Assembly: GCF_007994075.1 (NCBI RefSeq)
Contig: NZ_VIWU01000001.1
Span: 310,001 to 374,000 of the forward strand
Origin: Pseudonocardia hierapolitana
GTDB lineage: Bacteria; Actinomycetota; Actinomycetes; Mycobacteriales; Pseudonocardiaceae
DNA: 64,000 nt
Direction of reading: 5' to 3'
Each line of letters opens with the position of its first letter. Position 1 is the first letter of the stretch. Under the pieces are notes generated by a model, which saw nothing but the letters and a program-made list of their open reading frames with translations, had not been told where the DNA came from and ran no database searches. Made by a program: the position numbers and the translations under genes. Of the stretch, positions 23,775 to 34,035 are shown piece by piece.

Positions 23775-25003
23775 CGCTGGATCCGACGCAGGGGTGCGGC
23801 GAGGTCGCCCCGCTCCCCCACCTCGACGCCGTCGAGGCCGAGCCACTCCGCCATGACCTGCAGCTCCTCCGCCAGTTCCGCGGTGACCCGCGGGACGTCG
23901 ACCCCGGGCTCGGCGAACGCGCCGGGCACGCGCAGCACGCCGGCCGCGCGATCCGCCTTGAGGTCGACGCGGCCGACGAGCTCGCCGTCGAGCAGGAACG
24001 GGAACACGTAGTAGCCGTACTGCCGCTTCGGCTCCGGCACGTAGATCTCGATGCGGTAGCGGAACCCGAAGATCCGCTCCGTGCGGGCGCGCTCCCACAC
24101 CAGCGGGTCGAACGGGCAGAGCAGGGCGCGGCCGGTGATCCGCCGCGGCACGCGGGCGCCCGGCAGCCGGTACGCGGGCCGATCCCAGCCGCGGACCTGC
24201 ACCCGCTCCAGCTCGCCGGACTCCACCAGGTCGGCCACCGCCGCCTGGCTGTGCGCCGGCGCGAGACGGTAGTAGTCGCGCAGGTCGGGCTCGGTGGCCA
24301 CGCCCAGCGCCGCCGCCGAGCCCAGCACGAGCGTGCGGGCCGCCTCCTCGGCGCTCGGCTGCGGCGCGGACAGCACTGCCGGCGGCAACACCCGCTCGGG
24401 GAGGTCGTAGAGCCGCTGGAAGTGGCGGCGGGTGCCGGTGGTGAGAGCGCCGGTGCCGAAGAGGTACTCGCAGACGCGCTTGACCTCCGACCGCTCCCAC
24501 CACGACGCGCCGGACGGCCGCGGCCGGGTGGGCGCCTCGAGCGCCTTCTCCAATGCGCCCGCGCCGATCGGGCCCAGCTCCTTGACGGCGGCAAGGATGT
24601 CGTCGACCAGGCCGGGATGCCGGTCGACCAGGGGCTGGTAACTGCGCCACCACCGGTCGCGGAAGGCGCCCGACCACAGGAGCGGCCACTCCTCCACCGG
24701 CACCAGGCTCGCCTCGTGAGCCCACGCCTCGACCAGCAACCGCGGCTTGCGCGCCGTGTGTGCCCACGCGGCGTCGTCGACCAGAGCGTGGTCGTACGGC
24801 CCGAGCCGGCTGAACACCGGCATGTAGTGGGCGCGGACGGCGACGTTGACCGAGTCGAGCTGCAGCAACCGGACCCGGCCGAGCACCCGGGCGAGATGGC
24901 GGCGGGTGGGCGGGCCGGAGGGCCGTGGGTCGGCGAACCCCTGGGCGGCCAGCGCGGCCCGGCGCGCGGCGGCGGGGCCGATCGTCTCGACGGTGGGCGT
25001 CAC
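23720..25003 (-). CDS. Winged-helix DNA-binding protein, YcaQ-like (crosslink glycosylase family)
   Basis: 427 residues from GTG 25003, which overlaps the EamA stop (GTGA). It resembles the YcaQ/AlkX family of winged-helix proteins: LGRVRLLQLDSVNVAVRAHYMPVFSRLG, written here as LLQLDSVNVAVRAHYMP and FSRLGPYDH, then RYRIEIYVPEPKRQYGYYV. Characterised relatives unhook interstrand crosslinks. The family QxD-type catalytic region near VELDSVNV-like sequence is present as LQLDSVNV. The last 20 residues (RQRCSAASLSAVSASAGV) read through the 3' end of the convergent XRE gene and look like a recent extension past the normal end. Confidence 0.85.
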   Translation of the reverse strand: MTPTVETIGPAAARRAALAAQGFADPRPSGPPTRRHLARVLGRVRLLQLDSVNVAVRAHYMPVFSRLGPYDHALVDDAAWAHTARKPRLLVEAWAHEASLVPVEEWPLLWSGAFRDRWWRSYQPLVDRHPGLVDDILAAVKELGPIGAGALEKALEAPTRPRPSGASWWERSEVKRVCEYLFGTGALTTGTRRHFQRLYDLPERVLPPAVLSAPQPSAEEAARTLVLGSAAALGVATEPDLRDYYRLAPAHSQAAVADLVESGELERVQVRGWDRPAYRLPGARVPRRITGRALLCPFDPLVWERARTERIFGFRYRIEIYVPEPKRQYGYYVFPFLLDGELVGRVDLKADRAAGVLRVPGAFAEPGVDVPRVTAELAEELQVMAEWLGLDGVEVGERGDLAAPLRRIQRQRCSAASLSAVSASAGV

Positions 25004-25944
25004 GGAGGGGATGTTGCCAGCTCCCCCTGACGTTTCCGGGGGCGCTCGGACGCGACCACCACGACCACCGCGAGCAGCACGACGGCGCCTCCTGCCAGCT
25101 GCAACGCGGAGAACCGCTCGCCCGCCACCAGCACGCCAAGGAGCACCGCGATCACCGGGTTCACGTACGCGTAGGTCGCCACGGTGGAGACCGGGAGCAG
25201 CGCCAGCGCGTACGCATAGGCGCTGAACGCGACCAGCGACACGACCACGGCCATGTAGGCCCATGCCCACCACGCGCGGGGATCGACGGCGGCGAGGTCC
25301 GGCCGGTCACCCACGAGAACGCTGCCGGCCAGCAGGATCGCCCCGCCGATCAGCATCTGCCCTGCGGCCAGCGCGAACGGGCTGGCCGGCGCGGGCATCC
25401 GCGTCGTGGCGAACGTGCCGGACGCCCAGCCCACGGCCGCGATCAGCACCAGCCACGGCCCCCACCACGCGTTGCCGAACACCCCACCCGACCCGGCCGA
25501 TGGACCGGCGAGCAGCAGCAGCGCGAGGCCTGCGACGCCCAGCCCCACCCCTCCGACGGTGGCGCGCCGCGGCCGGTCCCCGGTGAGCGCCCGCAGCACG
25601 ACGATCCACATCGGTACGGACGCGATCAGCAGCGCCGCGAGCCCGGACGCCACGTTCTGCTGGGCGATGGTGACCAGCCCGTTCCCCCACGCCGGCAGCA
25701 GCAGCCCCGCCAGTGCGGTGGTGCCGAACTGCGGCCAGGTCATCCGGAACGCCCTCGGCCCGGAGAACACCAGCACCAGGAGCCCGAGCAGCGAGCCGCC
25801 GACGAGGAACCGCACGCCGCTCGCGAAGAGCGGCGGCAACTCGGCGATGACGAAGCGGTTGGCGAGGTAGGTGGAGCCCCACAGCACGTAGACCACGCCC
25901 AGCGCGGCCCATGCGAGGGAGTACGGGCGACCGGCGGCGTTCAC
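25000..25944 (-). CDS. EamA/DMT-family transporter
   Basis: 314 residues if GTG 25944 is used. GTG 25950 or 25953 would add two or three residues. Ten hydrophobic segments form two EamA halves. The first half starts VVYVLWGSTYLANRFVI, the second WLVLIAAVGWASGTFATTR. Members export amino acids, purines or other metabolites, and the substrate cannot be told here. Its stop overlaps the winged-helix gene start, so the two are co-translated. It is divergent from the GNAT gene with a gap of about 70 bases. Confidence 0.88.
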   Translation of the reverse strand: MNAAGRPYSLAWAALGVVYVLWGSTYLANRFVIAELPPLFASGVRFLVGGSLLGLLVLVFSGPRAFRMTWPQFGTTALAGLLLPAWGNGLVTIAQQNVASGLAALLIASVPMWIVVLRALTGDRPRRATVGGVGLGVAGLALLLLAGPSAGSGGVFGNAWWGPWLVLIAAVGWASGTFATTRMPAPASPFALAAGQMLIGGAILLAGSVLVGDRPDLAAVDPRAWWAWAYMAVVVSLVAFSAYAYALALLPVSTVATYAYVNPVIAVLLGVLVAGERFSALQLAGGAVVLLAVVVVVASERPRKRQGELATSPP

Positions 25945-26014
25945 CCCCACCACGTTGCCATGGCGAACGACGACCGGCCGCCGAGTTGCCGGAGGCGTGG
26001 GCTTGGATGGGGCC

Positions 26015-26575
26015 ATGGCCACAGCCGCCGTCCGCCCCGCGACGCCCGATGACGTCCCCGAGATCGTGCGGATCCAGGCCGACACCTGGACCACCGCGTA
26101 CGCCGGGCTCGTGCCCGCCGCGGCGCTGGAGGGGTTGCGCTCCCCCGCGGCGCGGGCGGCGTGGACGGCGGCAGTGGGTGCGGGCGACGGACACCACGTG
26201 CTCGTGGCCACCGAGGGCGAGTGGACCGTAGGGTTCTGCGCCGCGGCGCCCGCCGTGGTGCCGGAGGGTGCGACGGCATCATCCGCCCCGACGCTCGGTC
26301 CCGAGGCGTGGGCGGAGATCAGCGCCCTGCTCGTGGAGCCGCGCTGGGGCAGGCGCGGCCACGGCGGCCGCTTGCTGGCCGCGGCCGCCGCGCACCTGCG
26401 CGGGGACGGCGCCCGCTACGGCCTCGCCTGGGTCCCGGAGGCCGACGCCGCGAGCCGCAACTTCTACAAGGCGGCAGGCTGGACCGCCGACGGAGCCGTG
26501 CGCGTGCTTGACACGGGCGAGGGCGAGCTGCGCGAGGTGCGGATCACCGGGTCACTGGACCTCGAACTGCGATGA
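26015..26575 (+). CDS. GNAT-family N-acetyltransferase
   Basis: 186 residues from ATG 26015. An in-frame upstream ATG at 25955 would lie inside the divergent EamA leader. The GNAT fold is visible: VRPATPDDVPEIVRIQADTW at the start, the acetyl-CoA loop VEPRWGRRGHGGRLLAAA (an R/Q-x-x-G-x-G/A variant), and DAASRNFYKAAGW at the end. It transfers acetyl from acetyl-CoA to an unknown amine. Its 3' end overlaps the convergent small monooxygenase-like gene by 24 bases. Confidence 0.88.
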   Translation: MATAAVRPATPDDVPEIVRIQADTWTTAYAGLVPAAALEGLRSPAARAAWTAAVGAGDGHHVLVATEGEWTVGFCAAAPAVVPEGATASSAPTLGPEAWAEISALLVEPRWGRRGHGGRLLAAAAAHLRGDGARYGLAWVPEADAASRNFYKAAGWTADGAVRVLDTGEGELREVRITGSLDLELR

Positions 26576-26884
26576 CGGCGCACCGGCCGTCCACGCGTCG
26601 AGCACCTCGACGTGGCGGATCCCGCCGGACTCGGCGATGTGGCGGAACCACGACACGGCCTCCGGCACCTCCCCGATGTCGCGCGCGGAGGCCTCGGCCT
26701 CCTCCCGGCTGCTCCAGACGAGGATGTCGAGCCAGCCGCCGTCCTCCTCCTTCGTGAGGTAGGCCGCCACACAGCCGGGGAAGCGCGCCCGGAGCGCGGC
26801 GATCATCGCCGGGCGCTCCGCGAGCAGCTGCGGTTCGGCGCCCGGGCGGACGGTGGAACGGGCGAGCTCGATCGTCGGGGACAC
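26552..26884 (-). CDS. Small ABM-like (antibiotic biosynthesis monooxygenase fold) protein
   Basis: 110 residues, GTG 26884. A dimeric ferredoxin-like ABM fold is suggested by length and by PAMIAALRARFPGCVAAYLT, GGWLDILVWSSREEAEASA and the C-terminal WFRHIAESGGIRHVEVLDAW. No catalytic residues can be assigned. Many such proteins have unknown roles. It is followed 22 bases later by the dapB stop-side region on the same strand, so it is upstream of no obvious partner. Confidence 0.65.
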   Translation of the reverse strand: MSPTIELARSTVRPGAEPQLLAERPAMIAALRARFPGCVAAYLTKEEDGGWLDILVWSSREEAEASARDIGEVPEAVSWFRHIAESGGIRHVEVLDAWTAGAPSSQFEVQ

Positions 26885-26906
26885 GCAGGGAGGCTACGTG
26901 GCGCGC

Positions 26907-28157
<1,251 letters not shown>

Positions 28158-28289
28158 TCATGGCACGCGTCCGCCCTGAGCAGGACCGCCGTCGCCGACG
28201 AGCACCTGTCGTCACGACCGACGGGCTCTGCGGCCCATCCGACCGCAGACGGCATCGCACCGCGGTGCCGACAGCTGCGGCGCTTCGCC

Positions 28290-31200
28290 TCAACTCGCCG
28301 GGACCACTCCGGCGAGCGCCGCATCGAGGGTCGTCCTGAACCCCGCGAGGCGCTCGATCATGAGATCGACCTCGTGGCGCGCCTCCGGGCGCACCTGCGG
28401 CGTGAGCACCGCGAGGTCGTGGATCACGGCCGCGACGACGCCATGTGCGATCGGTGCGGGGAGCCGCTCGATCTCCTTCCTCACGCGGTGCTCGAGGATG
28501 ATCGCCTGCGGGAGGTCGTCGTCGAGCACGCTGGCTCGCATCAGGTCGGCGAGCACCCATGCGATCTCGTCCGTCGCGCTGAGGACGCGAAGGAGCAGCT
28601 GCGCGGCCTCGCGGACTCGGCCGAGGCGCAACAGACACCTCGCTCGCTGGTGCAGGGTTTCGGTGTCGGGATGGCTCCTGCGCATGAGCCGGTCGAGCAG
28701 GCCCTCGAACACCGCGGTCGCCTCGTCATCCTGGGTTTCCGCCAGGCACGCGCCGAGCTCTTCCGAGATCGCCTCCTCCACGGGCCAACGGGTGCGCGCG
28801 TTCCTGGCGATCGCCAGGGCGTGATGAGGCGCGCCGCTCAACCGGAGTGCACGAGCTGTGTACAGCCAGCCGAGCGAGGACTGCGCTGTCCTGCGCGACC
28901 CGCTGAGCCCGTACTCCCGAGCAGCGCGGAAGTCGCCCGCACTGACCCACACGACGGCGAGAGCGACGTCCGCGAACGGATTGCCCGCCTCCGCCGCTCG
29001 CGTCGCGAGCCGCAGCGCATCGGTCCACAGACCCACGCGGCAGAGAGCGAGAGCGTTGTCAGCGACCGCCGACGGACCGTCTGTGAGCTGGGCCGCCGCG
29101 CGGAACGCCTGGGCCGCCCGGCTGAGGTGGCCGAGCTCGACCAGGACCCATCCGCAGGCGCGGAGGATCAGGGGGTCCTCGCCTGCCTCGTCGAGGTTGG
29201 CCTGCAGGATCTCGAGGGCGCCGGTGGTGTCACCCGTTCCGTACAGCCCCGTCGCGCGAACGACGGCCAGATCCCGATTACCGCGATCGCTGGCACTCAG
29301 CTGGGAGAGCAGGTCTGTCACGCGGTCCGCTGCACCTTCTGCCAGCTCGAGGGCGATCAGCTCCGAGAGCGCGAAGGAGTACTGGGGATCGAGTTCGACG
29401 GCCCGGCGCAGATCGCGGCGTGCCGCCTCGGGATCACCCTCGTCGAACTCGAGGGCGCCGCGGGACGCGAGCGTGGACGCGCGGTTCTCCTCGTCGGCGT
29501 CGACGACCCGGCTGAGCAGTTCCCGCGCCTCACGACGCCTCCCGTCCCTGCGGTAGAGCTCACCGAGCGCGGCAAGTGCCCACGTGGGTGGATCAGCACC
29601 GCTGACGAACTGCTCCAGCTCGGTATGGACCTCCGGGAGCCGCTCGAGGGCCCAGAGGGCCTCGATCCGAGTCCATTCCCGATCTCGGTCCGACTCGGTG
29701 GCGGCCGGTAGGGCGTCGACGATGGCGAGGGCCTCCTCGGCGCGGCGCAGAGTCAGGAGGACCTTCGCAAGGTGCACCCCGAGCGTGCCGTCACTCGGGG
29801 ACAGTTCGTGGGCATGCCGGTAGAACCGTTCCGCGGCCGGCAGCTGGCCGTGCCTCCTGGCCAGCTCCGCCCGATGGACGAGCACCGGGAGGTGGTTCCC
29901 GCCGCGGTCGCGAATGCTGCGCTGGATACCGCGCAGGACGGCATCGGCCGCGGAGTACGGGGTATCCGCCAGCTCCTGGACCAGAGCGTCGAGGAACCAC
30001 GTCGTCGGCGCCTCGCGCGCCGCGGCGGCGAGGAGTGCGATCCCGTCCTGCCGCCGCCCCTGTGTGATCAGCGCCTGGCCCTTGCTCGCGCGGGCGTAGC
30101 TGTAGGTGGGGGCGAGCTGCAGCGCCCTGTCGAAGGCGCGCACCGCCTCGTCGAGCTGTCCACGACGCCGCAAGACCTCGCCGAGCGTCGCGTGGGCCCG
30201 GGCGCTGCCGGGTGCGTACTCGACCGCCCGGCGCAGGAGGTCCTCGGCGGTCGCGAGGCCATCCTCCCCACCGCGGTCCAGCTCGATCTCACCCAGCCCG
30301 CACAGCGCCTCGACGTCGTCGCCGTCGCGGCCCAGTGCCTCCTCGTACGCCGACCGCGCCGCGGCGAAGTCGCCGATCATGGCCAGTGCCGCCCCGCGCG
30401 ACGCCTCCACCCACGACGGCACGTCGCTCGGATCGAGGCTGTCGAACACCGCCAGTGCCCTGCGAGGGTCTCCGCTCACGCGGGCCAGGTCACCGCGGAG
30501 GGCAATGAGCCAGATGTCGCTTCCACCCCGGACCGCAGCCTGGTCCAGATCCGCGCTCGCGGCCGCGTGCTCGGCGAGTAACGCGTTCGCCAGCCCACGC
30601 GTCCGGTAGACCTCGAGGTCGTCGTCGTCCAGCTCGTGTGCGCGATCCAGGACGTCGCGCGCCTCGGCGGGTCGGTCGGCGTCTATCAGGGCGCGAGCGA
30701 GGCCTGTGAGCAACCGCGCGTCGTCGGGGCGGTCCGCGAGAACCGCGTCGAGCAGAGCGGGGTCCTCGTGCAGACGACCGGCGCCGTGCAGAGCCATGAC
30801 CAGCAACGCCCGACCGATCGACGGCCGGCTGGGCACCAGCTGCCGTGCCGGCTCGATGGCTCGCTCGGGATGCCCGTCGGCCAGCTCCAGTCGTGCGAGC
30901 ACCCCCAGCAGCTCGGGCGGCACCGGGTCGCGGCGGAGGGCGTCGTCGAGCAGCGACCGCGCCCGGCTCGTGTCACCGGAGGCTGTGGCTTGCGAGATCG
31001 CGAACGCTCGCACCCCGGGTTCGTCGGGCCATCGCGCGAGCCCGTCTCGCGCAAGGCCCTCCGCCGCTTCGGTTCCCTCGATGCGGTATGTCGACCGGGC
31101 CAGTTCGAGGAGCAGGTCAGGGCCAGGGGCGAGGATGTATGCGCGCTCCAGCGCGTCCTTCGCATCATTCGCGGCGCCCCTCGCTTCCCGCGAACGGGCA

Positions 31201-31472
31201 TAGACCCGCCACGCCTGCGCCCGCACCGCCCGGTCGGCCGTCTCGCTCATGGCGAGCTCGACGAGCTTCCGCTCGCCCCGCTCCGGTAGCGCGGCCACCG
31301 CTACGCTGGTGGCCGCTTTCACGAGCGCTTCGGTCGCCCTGACCACGTCGCCGTCGTTCGCAGCCATAAGGGCCTGCGCGATCAGCATGTTCGCGGTGCG
31401 CCCTTCGTCGCGCGAATGCAGAGCGCGCCTGGTGTCGCGGATGGGGCTGTCGGGTTCTCGGGACACGGTCAT
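28290..31472 (-). CDS. Large tetratricopeptide-repeat protein (cassette gene 4)
   Basis: 1060 residues from ATG 31472, which overlaps the previous stop by one base (TGATG). Nearly the whole protein is tandem TPR-like helix pairs. The clearest are RAHATLGEVLRRRGQLDEAV (followed by RAFDRALQLAPTYSYARAS), SAYEEALGRDGDDVEALCGL and RRDLRRAVELDPQYSFALSE. I see no signal peptide, membrane segment, CHAT, kinase or nuclease domain, so it is probably a cytoplasmic scaffold or recognition subunit. It is the last gene of a four-gene unit with a membrane protein and two peptidase-like proteins. Function is unknown. Confidence 0.85.
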   Translation of the reverse strand: MTVSREPDSPIRDTRRALHSRDEGRTANMLIAQALMAANDGDVVRATEALVKAATSVAVAALPERGERKLVELAMSETADRAVRAQAWRVYARSREARGAANDAKDALERAYILAPGPDLLLELARSTYRIEGTEAAEGLARDGLARWPDEPGVRAFAISQATASGDTSRARSLLDDALRRDPVPPELLGVLARLELADGHPERAIEPARQLVPSRPSIGRALLVMALHGAGRLHEDPALLDAVLADRPDDARLLTGLARALIDADRPAEARDVLDRAHELDDDDLEVYRTRGLANALLAEHAAASADLDQAAVRGGSDIWLIALRGDLARVSGDPRRALAVFDSLDPSDVPSWVEASRGAALAMIGDFAAARSAYEEALGRDGDDVEALCGLGEIELDRGGEDGLATAEDLLRRAVEYAPGSARAHATLGEVLRRRGQLDEAVRAFDRALQLAPTYSYARASKGQALITQGRRQDGIALLAAAAREAPTTWFLDALVQELADTPYSAADAVLRGIQRSIRDRGGNHLPVLVHRAELARRHGQLPAAERFYRHAHELSPSDGTLGVHLAKVLLTLRRAEEALAIVDALPAATESDRDREWTRIEALWALERLPEVHTELEQFVSGADPPTWALAALGELYRRDGRRREARELLSRVVDADEENRASTLASRGALEFDEGDPEAARRDLRRAVELDPQYSFALSELIALELAEGAADRVTDLLSQLSASDRGNRDLAVVRATGLYGTGDTTGALEILQANLDEAGEDPLILRACGWVLVELGHLSRAAQAFRAAAQLTDGPSAVADNALALCRVGLWTDALRLATRAAEAGNPFADVALAVVWVSAGDFRAAREYGLSGSRRTAQSSLGWLYTARALRLSGAPHHALAIARNARTRWPVEEAISEELGACLAETQDDEATAVFEGLLDRLMRRSHPDTETLHQRARCLLRLGRVREAAQLLLRVLSATDEIAWVLADLMRASVLDDDLPQAIILEHRVRKEIERLPAPIAHGVVAAVIHDLAVLTPQVRPEARHEVDLMIERLAGFRTTLDAALAGVVPAS

Positions 31473-32896
31473 CAGGTCCTCCCCCGGCTCGGCCAGAGCT
31501 TCTTGATCTTCGCTGCGAACCGCTCCGGGTCTGCGCTGCCGTCGAGGCGCAACCGCCACGCGGCGGTGAGCAGGTCGAGGACGGCGTCCTCCTCCGAGTT
31601 CCAGCCCGGACCGGACTTGCCCTCCTTCAGGAAGTCCTGCCAGTGCTGGGACGCGCGCCACCGCTTGTCGTCCGAGCGGTGGATGAACATCCGCGTGTCG
31701 AAGTGATCGACCGCCTCGCGGCAGAAGTCGTCCAACCAGTCCCGCTCGGGCGGAGGACCCTCCGCCTCCTCCAGGGCGACCGCCGCTTCCGCCGGGCCGG
31801 CGTGCGCCGCGACGGCGGCTTCCCAGATCCGCCACAGGCGGACGAGCTCGTCCGTGAACGTGCCTCCCGCCCCCGCGCCGCTCTCGACCGCCATCTTGAT
31901 CACCCGGGCCCGGTCGATGTCCCGGGGCTCGGTCGGGGAGTGTGGCACGTCGTAGCCCGGTCCCAGTCGGAGCAGGAGAGCCGCGCAGGCGTAGGCGAAC
32001 CCCAGCGTGTAGGCCGCGAACGCATCGGCGACGAGCTGGTGGACGTACTCGGTCGTGCGCCGGTCATCCGGATCGGTCTGCTGGTCGTCCCGCACGTACC
32101 TCCGCACGAGGGCCACCAGGTCCTCGTCGTTCTGGTCCTTCGCGTAGGCCAGCCCGACCTCGTGGCCCACCAGCGGGATACCCCAGATCGACCACTCCGG
32201 GAACCCGAGGAGGACGACGCTCTCGAGCGCGTTGCCCAGTGCGGCATGCCGGGCCGGCAGCGGGAGCGACGACCGCGGCGTCACGCCCTTGAACCGGGTG
32301 AGCAGCACGCCGGTCATCTCACACACCCGGTCGTCGAGGCCGGTGTCTCGCAGGGTCAGCCCGCCGAGGAAGTCGACGTACTCGACGAAGATCGGCCGGG
32401 CCTTCTCGTCGAGCAGGCTCTGGTAGTCCACCCACTGGGTCCGCCGCTGCGCAGGCTCCTCGTCCCGGATCCTGTCCTTGAGCGACGTGATGTCGCCTTC
32501 CACCTCGCTGCATCGCCGGTCGAGGCTGTTCCGGAGCGTGTCGGCCTGATCGGCGATCAGGACCGCCGTCTCGGTCGCCTGCTTGAGGAACCCCTCTGTG
32601 TCGGCGACCCTCGCGACGAGCGCGACGACCCGGCCGCGGGCATCGGACAGCCGCCTGTCGAGCCCCGGGTGGGCGTCGTCGAGGAGCTTGACGATGGTCG
32701 TCTCGTCCTCCATCGCCTGGATCAGCGCGGCGAGGTCGTTCTGGACCGCCCGCAGCTCGCTCCGGCACGGGCGGATCGCGGTCCTCGCGTTCTCGAGGAA
32801 CTCCCCCCGCTTGTTGGCGTGGTCGACCGCGACCCTGACCTTCTTGACATCGAGTTGGAGCGCCTCGAGGCGAAGGATCAGCAGGTCGGTGTTCAT
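31472..32896 (-). CDS. Coiled-coil protein with degenerate metallopeptidase domain (cassette gene 3)
   Basis: 474 residues from ATG 32896, with AAGAGGAG about nine bases upstream. The ATG overlaps the previous stop (ATGA). Residues 1-150 are helical and coiled-coil-like. Residues 235-310 match the zinc-peptidase core of the preceding gene: IWGIPLVGHEVGLAYA against VWDLPFLAHEFGHHA, and YVHQLVADAFAAYTLGFAYA against HASELVADAVATLCCGATYP. In this copy the second His of HExxH is Leu249 and the third-ligand Glu of ELVAD is Gln287, so zinc binding should be lost. I read it as an inactive partner or regulator of the active peptidase. No known name. Confidence 0.75.
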   Translation of the reverse strand: MNTDLLILRLEALQLDVKKVRVAVDHANKRGEFLENARTAIRPCRSELRAVQNDLAALIQAMEDETTIVKLLDDAHPGLDRRLSDARGRVVALVARVADTEGFLKQATETAVLIADQADTLRNSLDRRCSEVEGDITSLKDRIRDEEPAQRRTQWVDYQSLLDEKARPIFVEYVDFLGGLTLRDTGLDDRVCEMTGVLLTRFKGVTPRSSLPLPARHAALGNALESVVLLGFPEWSIWGIPLVGHEVGLAYAKDQNDEDLVALVRRYVRDDQQTDPDDRRTTEYVHQLVADAFAAYTLGFAYACAALLLRLGPGYDVPHSPTEPRDIDRARVIKMAVESGAGAGGTFTDELVRLWRIWEAAVAAHAGPAEAAVALEEAEGPPPERDWLDDFCREAVDHFDTRMFIHRSDDKRWRASQHWQDFLKEGKSGPGWNSEEDAVLDLLTAAWRLRLDGSADPERFAAKIKKLWPSRGRT

Positions 32897-34035
32897 GGGG
32901 ATCTCCTCTTGACGACCGCGGCGCAGTACCGGGTGACGAGCAGGCCGACCGCCTCGTCGTCGGCGGGATCGACGCGGTCGAGACGCCACCGCCACGCGCC
33001 GTCCACGACGGCGGCGACCGTGGCGTCCTGCGGTGGGACCGGATCGAGGCGCACGAGGAAGCCGGCGACCTCGATGGCGGCGTCGACGTCGCCGTAGACC
33101 AGGCCCGGCCGATGCCGCCGCACGGTCCGGACGGTTCGTCGTGCTGCCTCGAGGGCCGCCGGTGACGCGTCAGGCACCCGGCCGAGCAGGGTCCGGGCAA
33201 GCGGATCGACCACCCGCTCCCGCATCTGCCGGTAGCCGGCCCGCTTCGTCTCCTCGGTCAGCGCGTCCAGGACTATCCGGGTCACCGCGATCCGGGTGGT
33301 CCACGCCGGATGGCTCTGGTTGGCCTGCGTGGCGGCGGGGACCGGCGGAACCCGCAGGCACAGGCAGGCGATGGGGTAGGTCGCCCCGCAGCACAAGGTT
33401 GCGACGGCGTCCGCCACCAGCTCGCTCGCATGCGCCTCAGCTCGTGCGGGGGACGTCCCCGCGTCCGCCAGTGCCTTTCCCACCGCCGTCACCGTCGCGG
33501 CGAGCGGCCGGTTGTCGGATAGACCCGGATCGAGGTTGCGCAGCGTCGCCGTCGCGTGATGACCGAACTCGTGCGCCAGGAACGGGAGGTCCCAGACGCG
33601 CGCCCCGGGGAACCGCATCGCCACGGACGCGCGGGTGTGGTCGACGGACTCCAACTCCTGGGTCTGGCCGAGCACCAGCCCGGGTATCCCGGCCAGTCCG
33701 ACGAGTTCGTCGAGGAAGGCCTCCGCCGCGTCGAAGGTGCCCTCGGCGAGCCCCGACTCCCGCAGCAGCTGCGTCATCAGCAGGGCCACCAGCTCGTCCA
33801 CGAGTGCGTCCGCCCTGGCCAGCTCGTCGGTCAACCTCGTCCATCCGTCCTCGGACGCGGCCAGCGCCTGCGCCCAGGTCTGATGTCGGAGGAGCCGGTC
33901 CCCCAGTCCGACGCGCCGCGAGTTGGTGCCGGCCGCCGCCGCTCTCGGCAGCAGTCGTTGCAGGTCCGACATGCGCGCTGCCTCGCCTGCCAGCCGCATC
34001 CGAAGCAGTCCCGTGCTGTCGGGCATGGTCCTCAC
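32893..34035 (-). CDS. Putative zinc metallopeptidase, HEFGH type (cassette gene 2)
   Basis: 380 residues from GTG 34035, overlapping the previous stop (GTGA). ATG 34026 is an alternative start. The catalytic motif is LAHEFGHH (His155, Glu156, His159), and ASELVADAV 50 residues later supplies Glu205 as the likely third zinc ligand. This HExxH...E-x-x-x-D layout is that of gluzincin-like peptidases. The N-terminal 140 residues are helical. No signal peptide or membrane segment is visible, so action in the cytoplasm is expected, perhaps at the membrane through the upstream gene product. The substrate is unknown. I cannot place it in a named peptidase family. Confidence 0.75.
   Translation of the reverse strand: MRTMPDSTGLLRMRLAGEAARMSDLQRLLPRAAAAGTNSRRVGLGDRLLRHQTWAQALAASEDGWTRLTDELARADALVDELVALLMTQLLRESGLAEGTFDAAEAFLDELVGLAGIPGLVLGQTQELESVDHTRASVAMRFPGARVWDLPFLAHEFGHHATATLRNLDPGLSDNRPLAATVTAVGKALADAGTSPARAEAHASELVADAVATLCCGATYPIACLCLRVPPVPAATQANQSHPAWTTRIAVTRIVLDALTEETKRAGYRQMRERVVDPLARTLLGRVPDASPAALEAARRTVRTVRRHRPGLVYGDVDAAIEVAGFLVRLDPVPPQDATVAAVVDGAWRWRLDRVDPADDEAVGLLVTRYCAAVVKRRSP

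Noticed and set aside
21348..25139. A single 1263-codon minus-strand frame that would fuse several proteins
   Set aside because: Only its last 499 codons (from ATG 22847) read as a transporter. The front part is antisense or out-of-frame sequence of the XRE and winged-helix genes.
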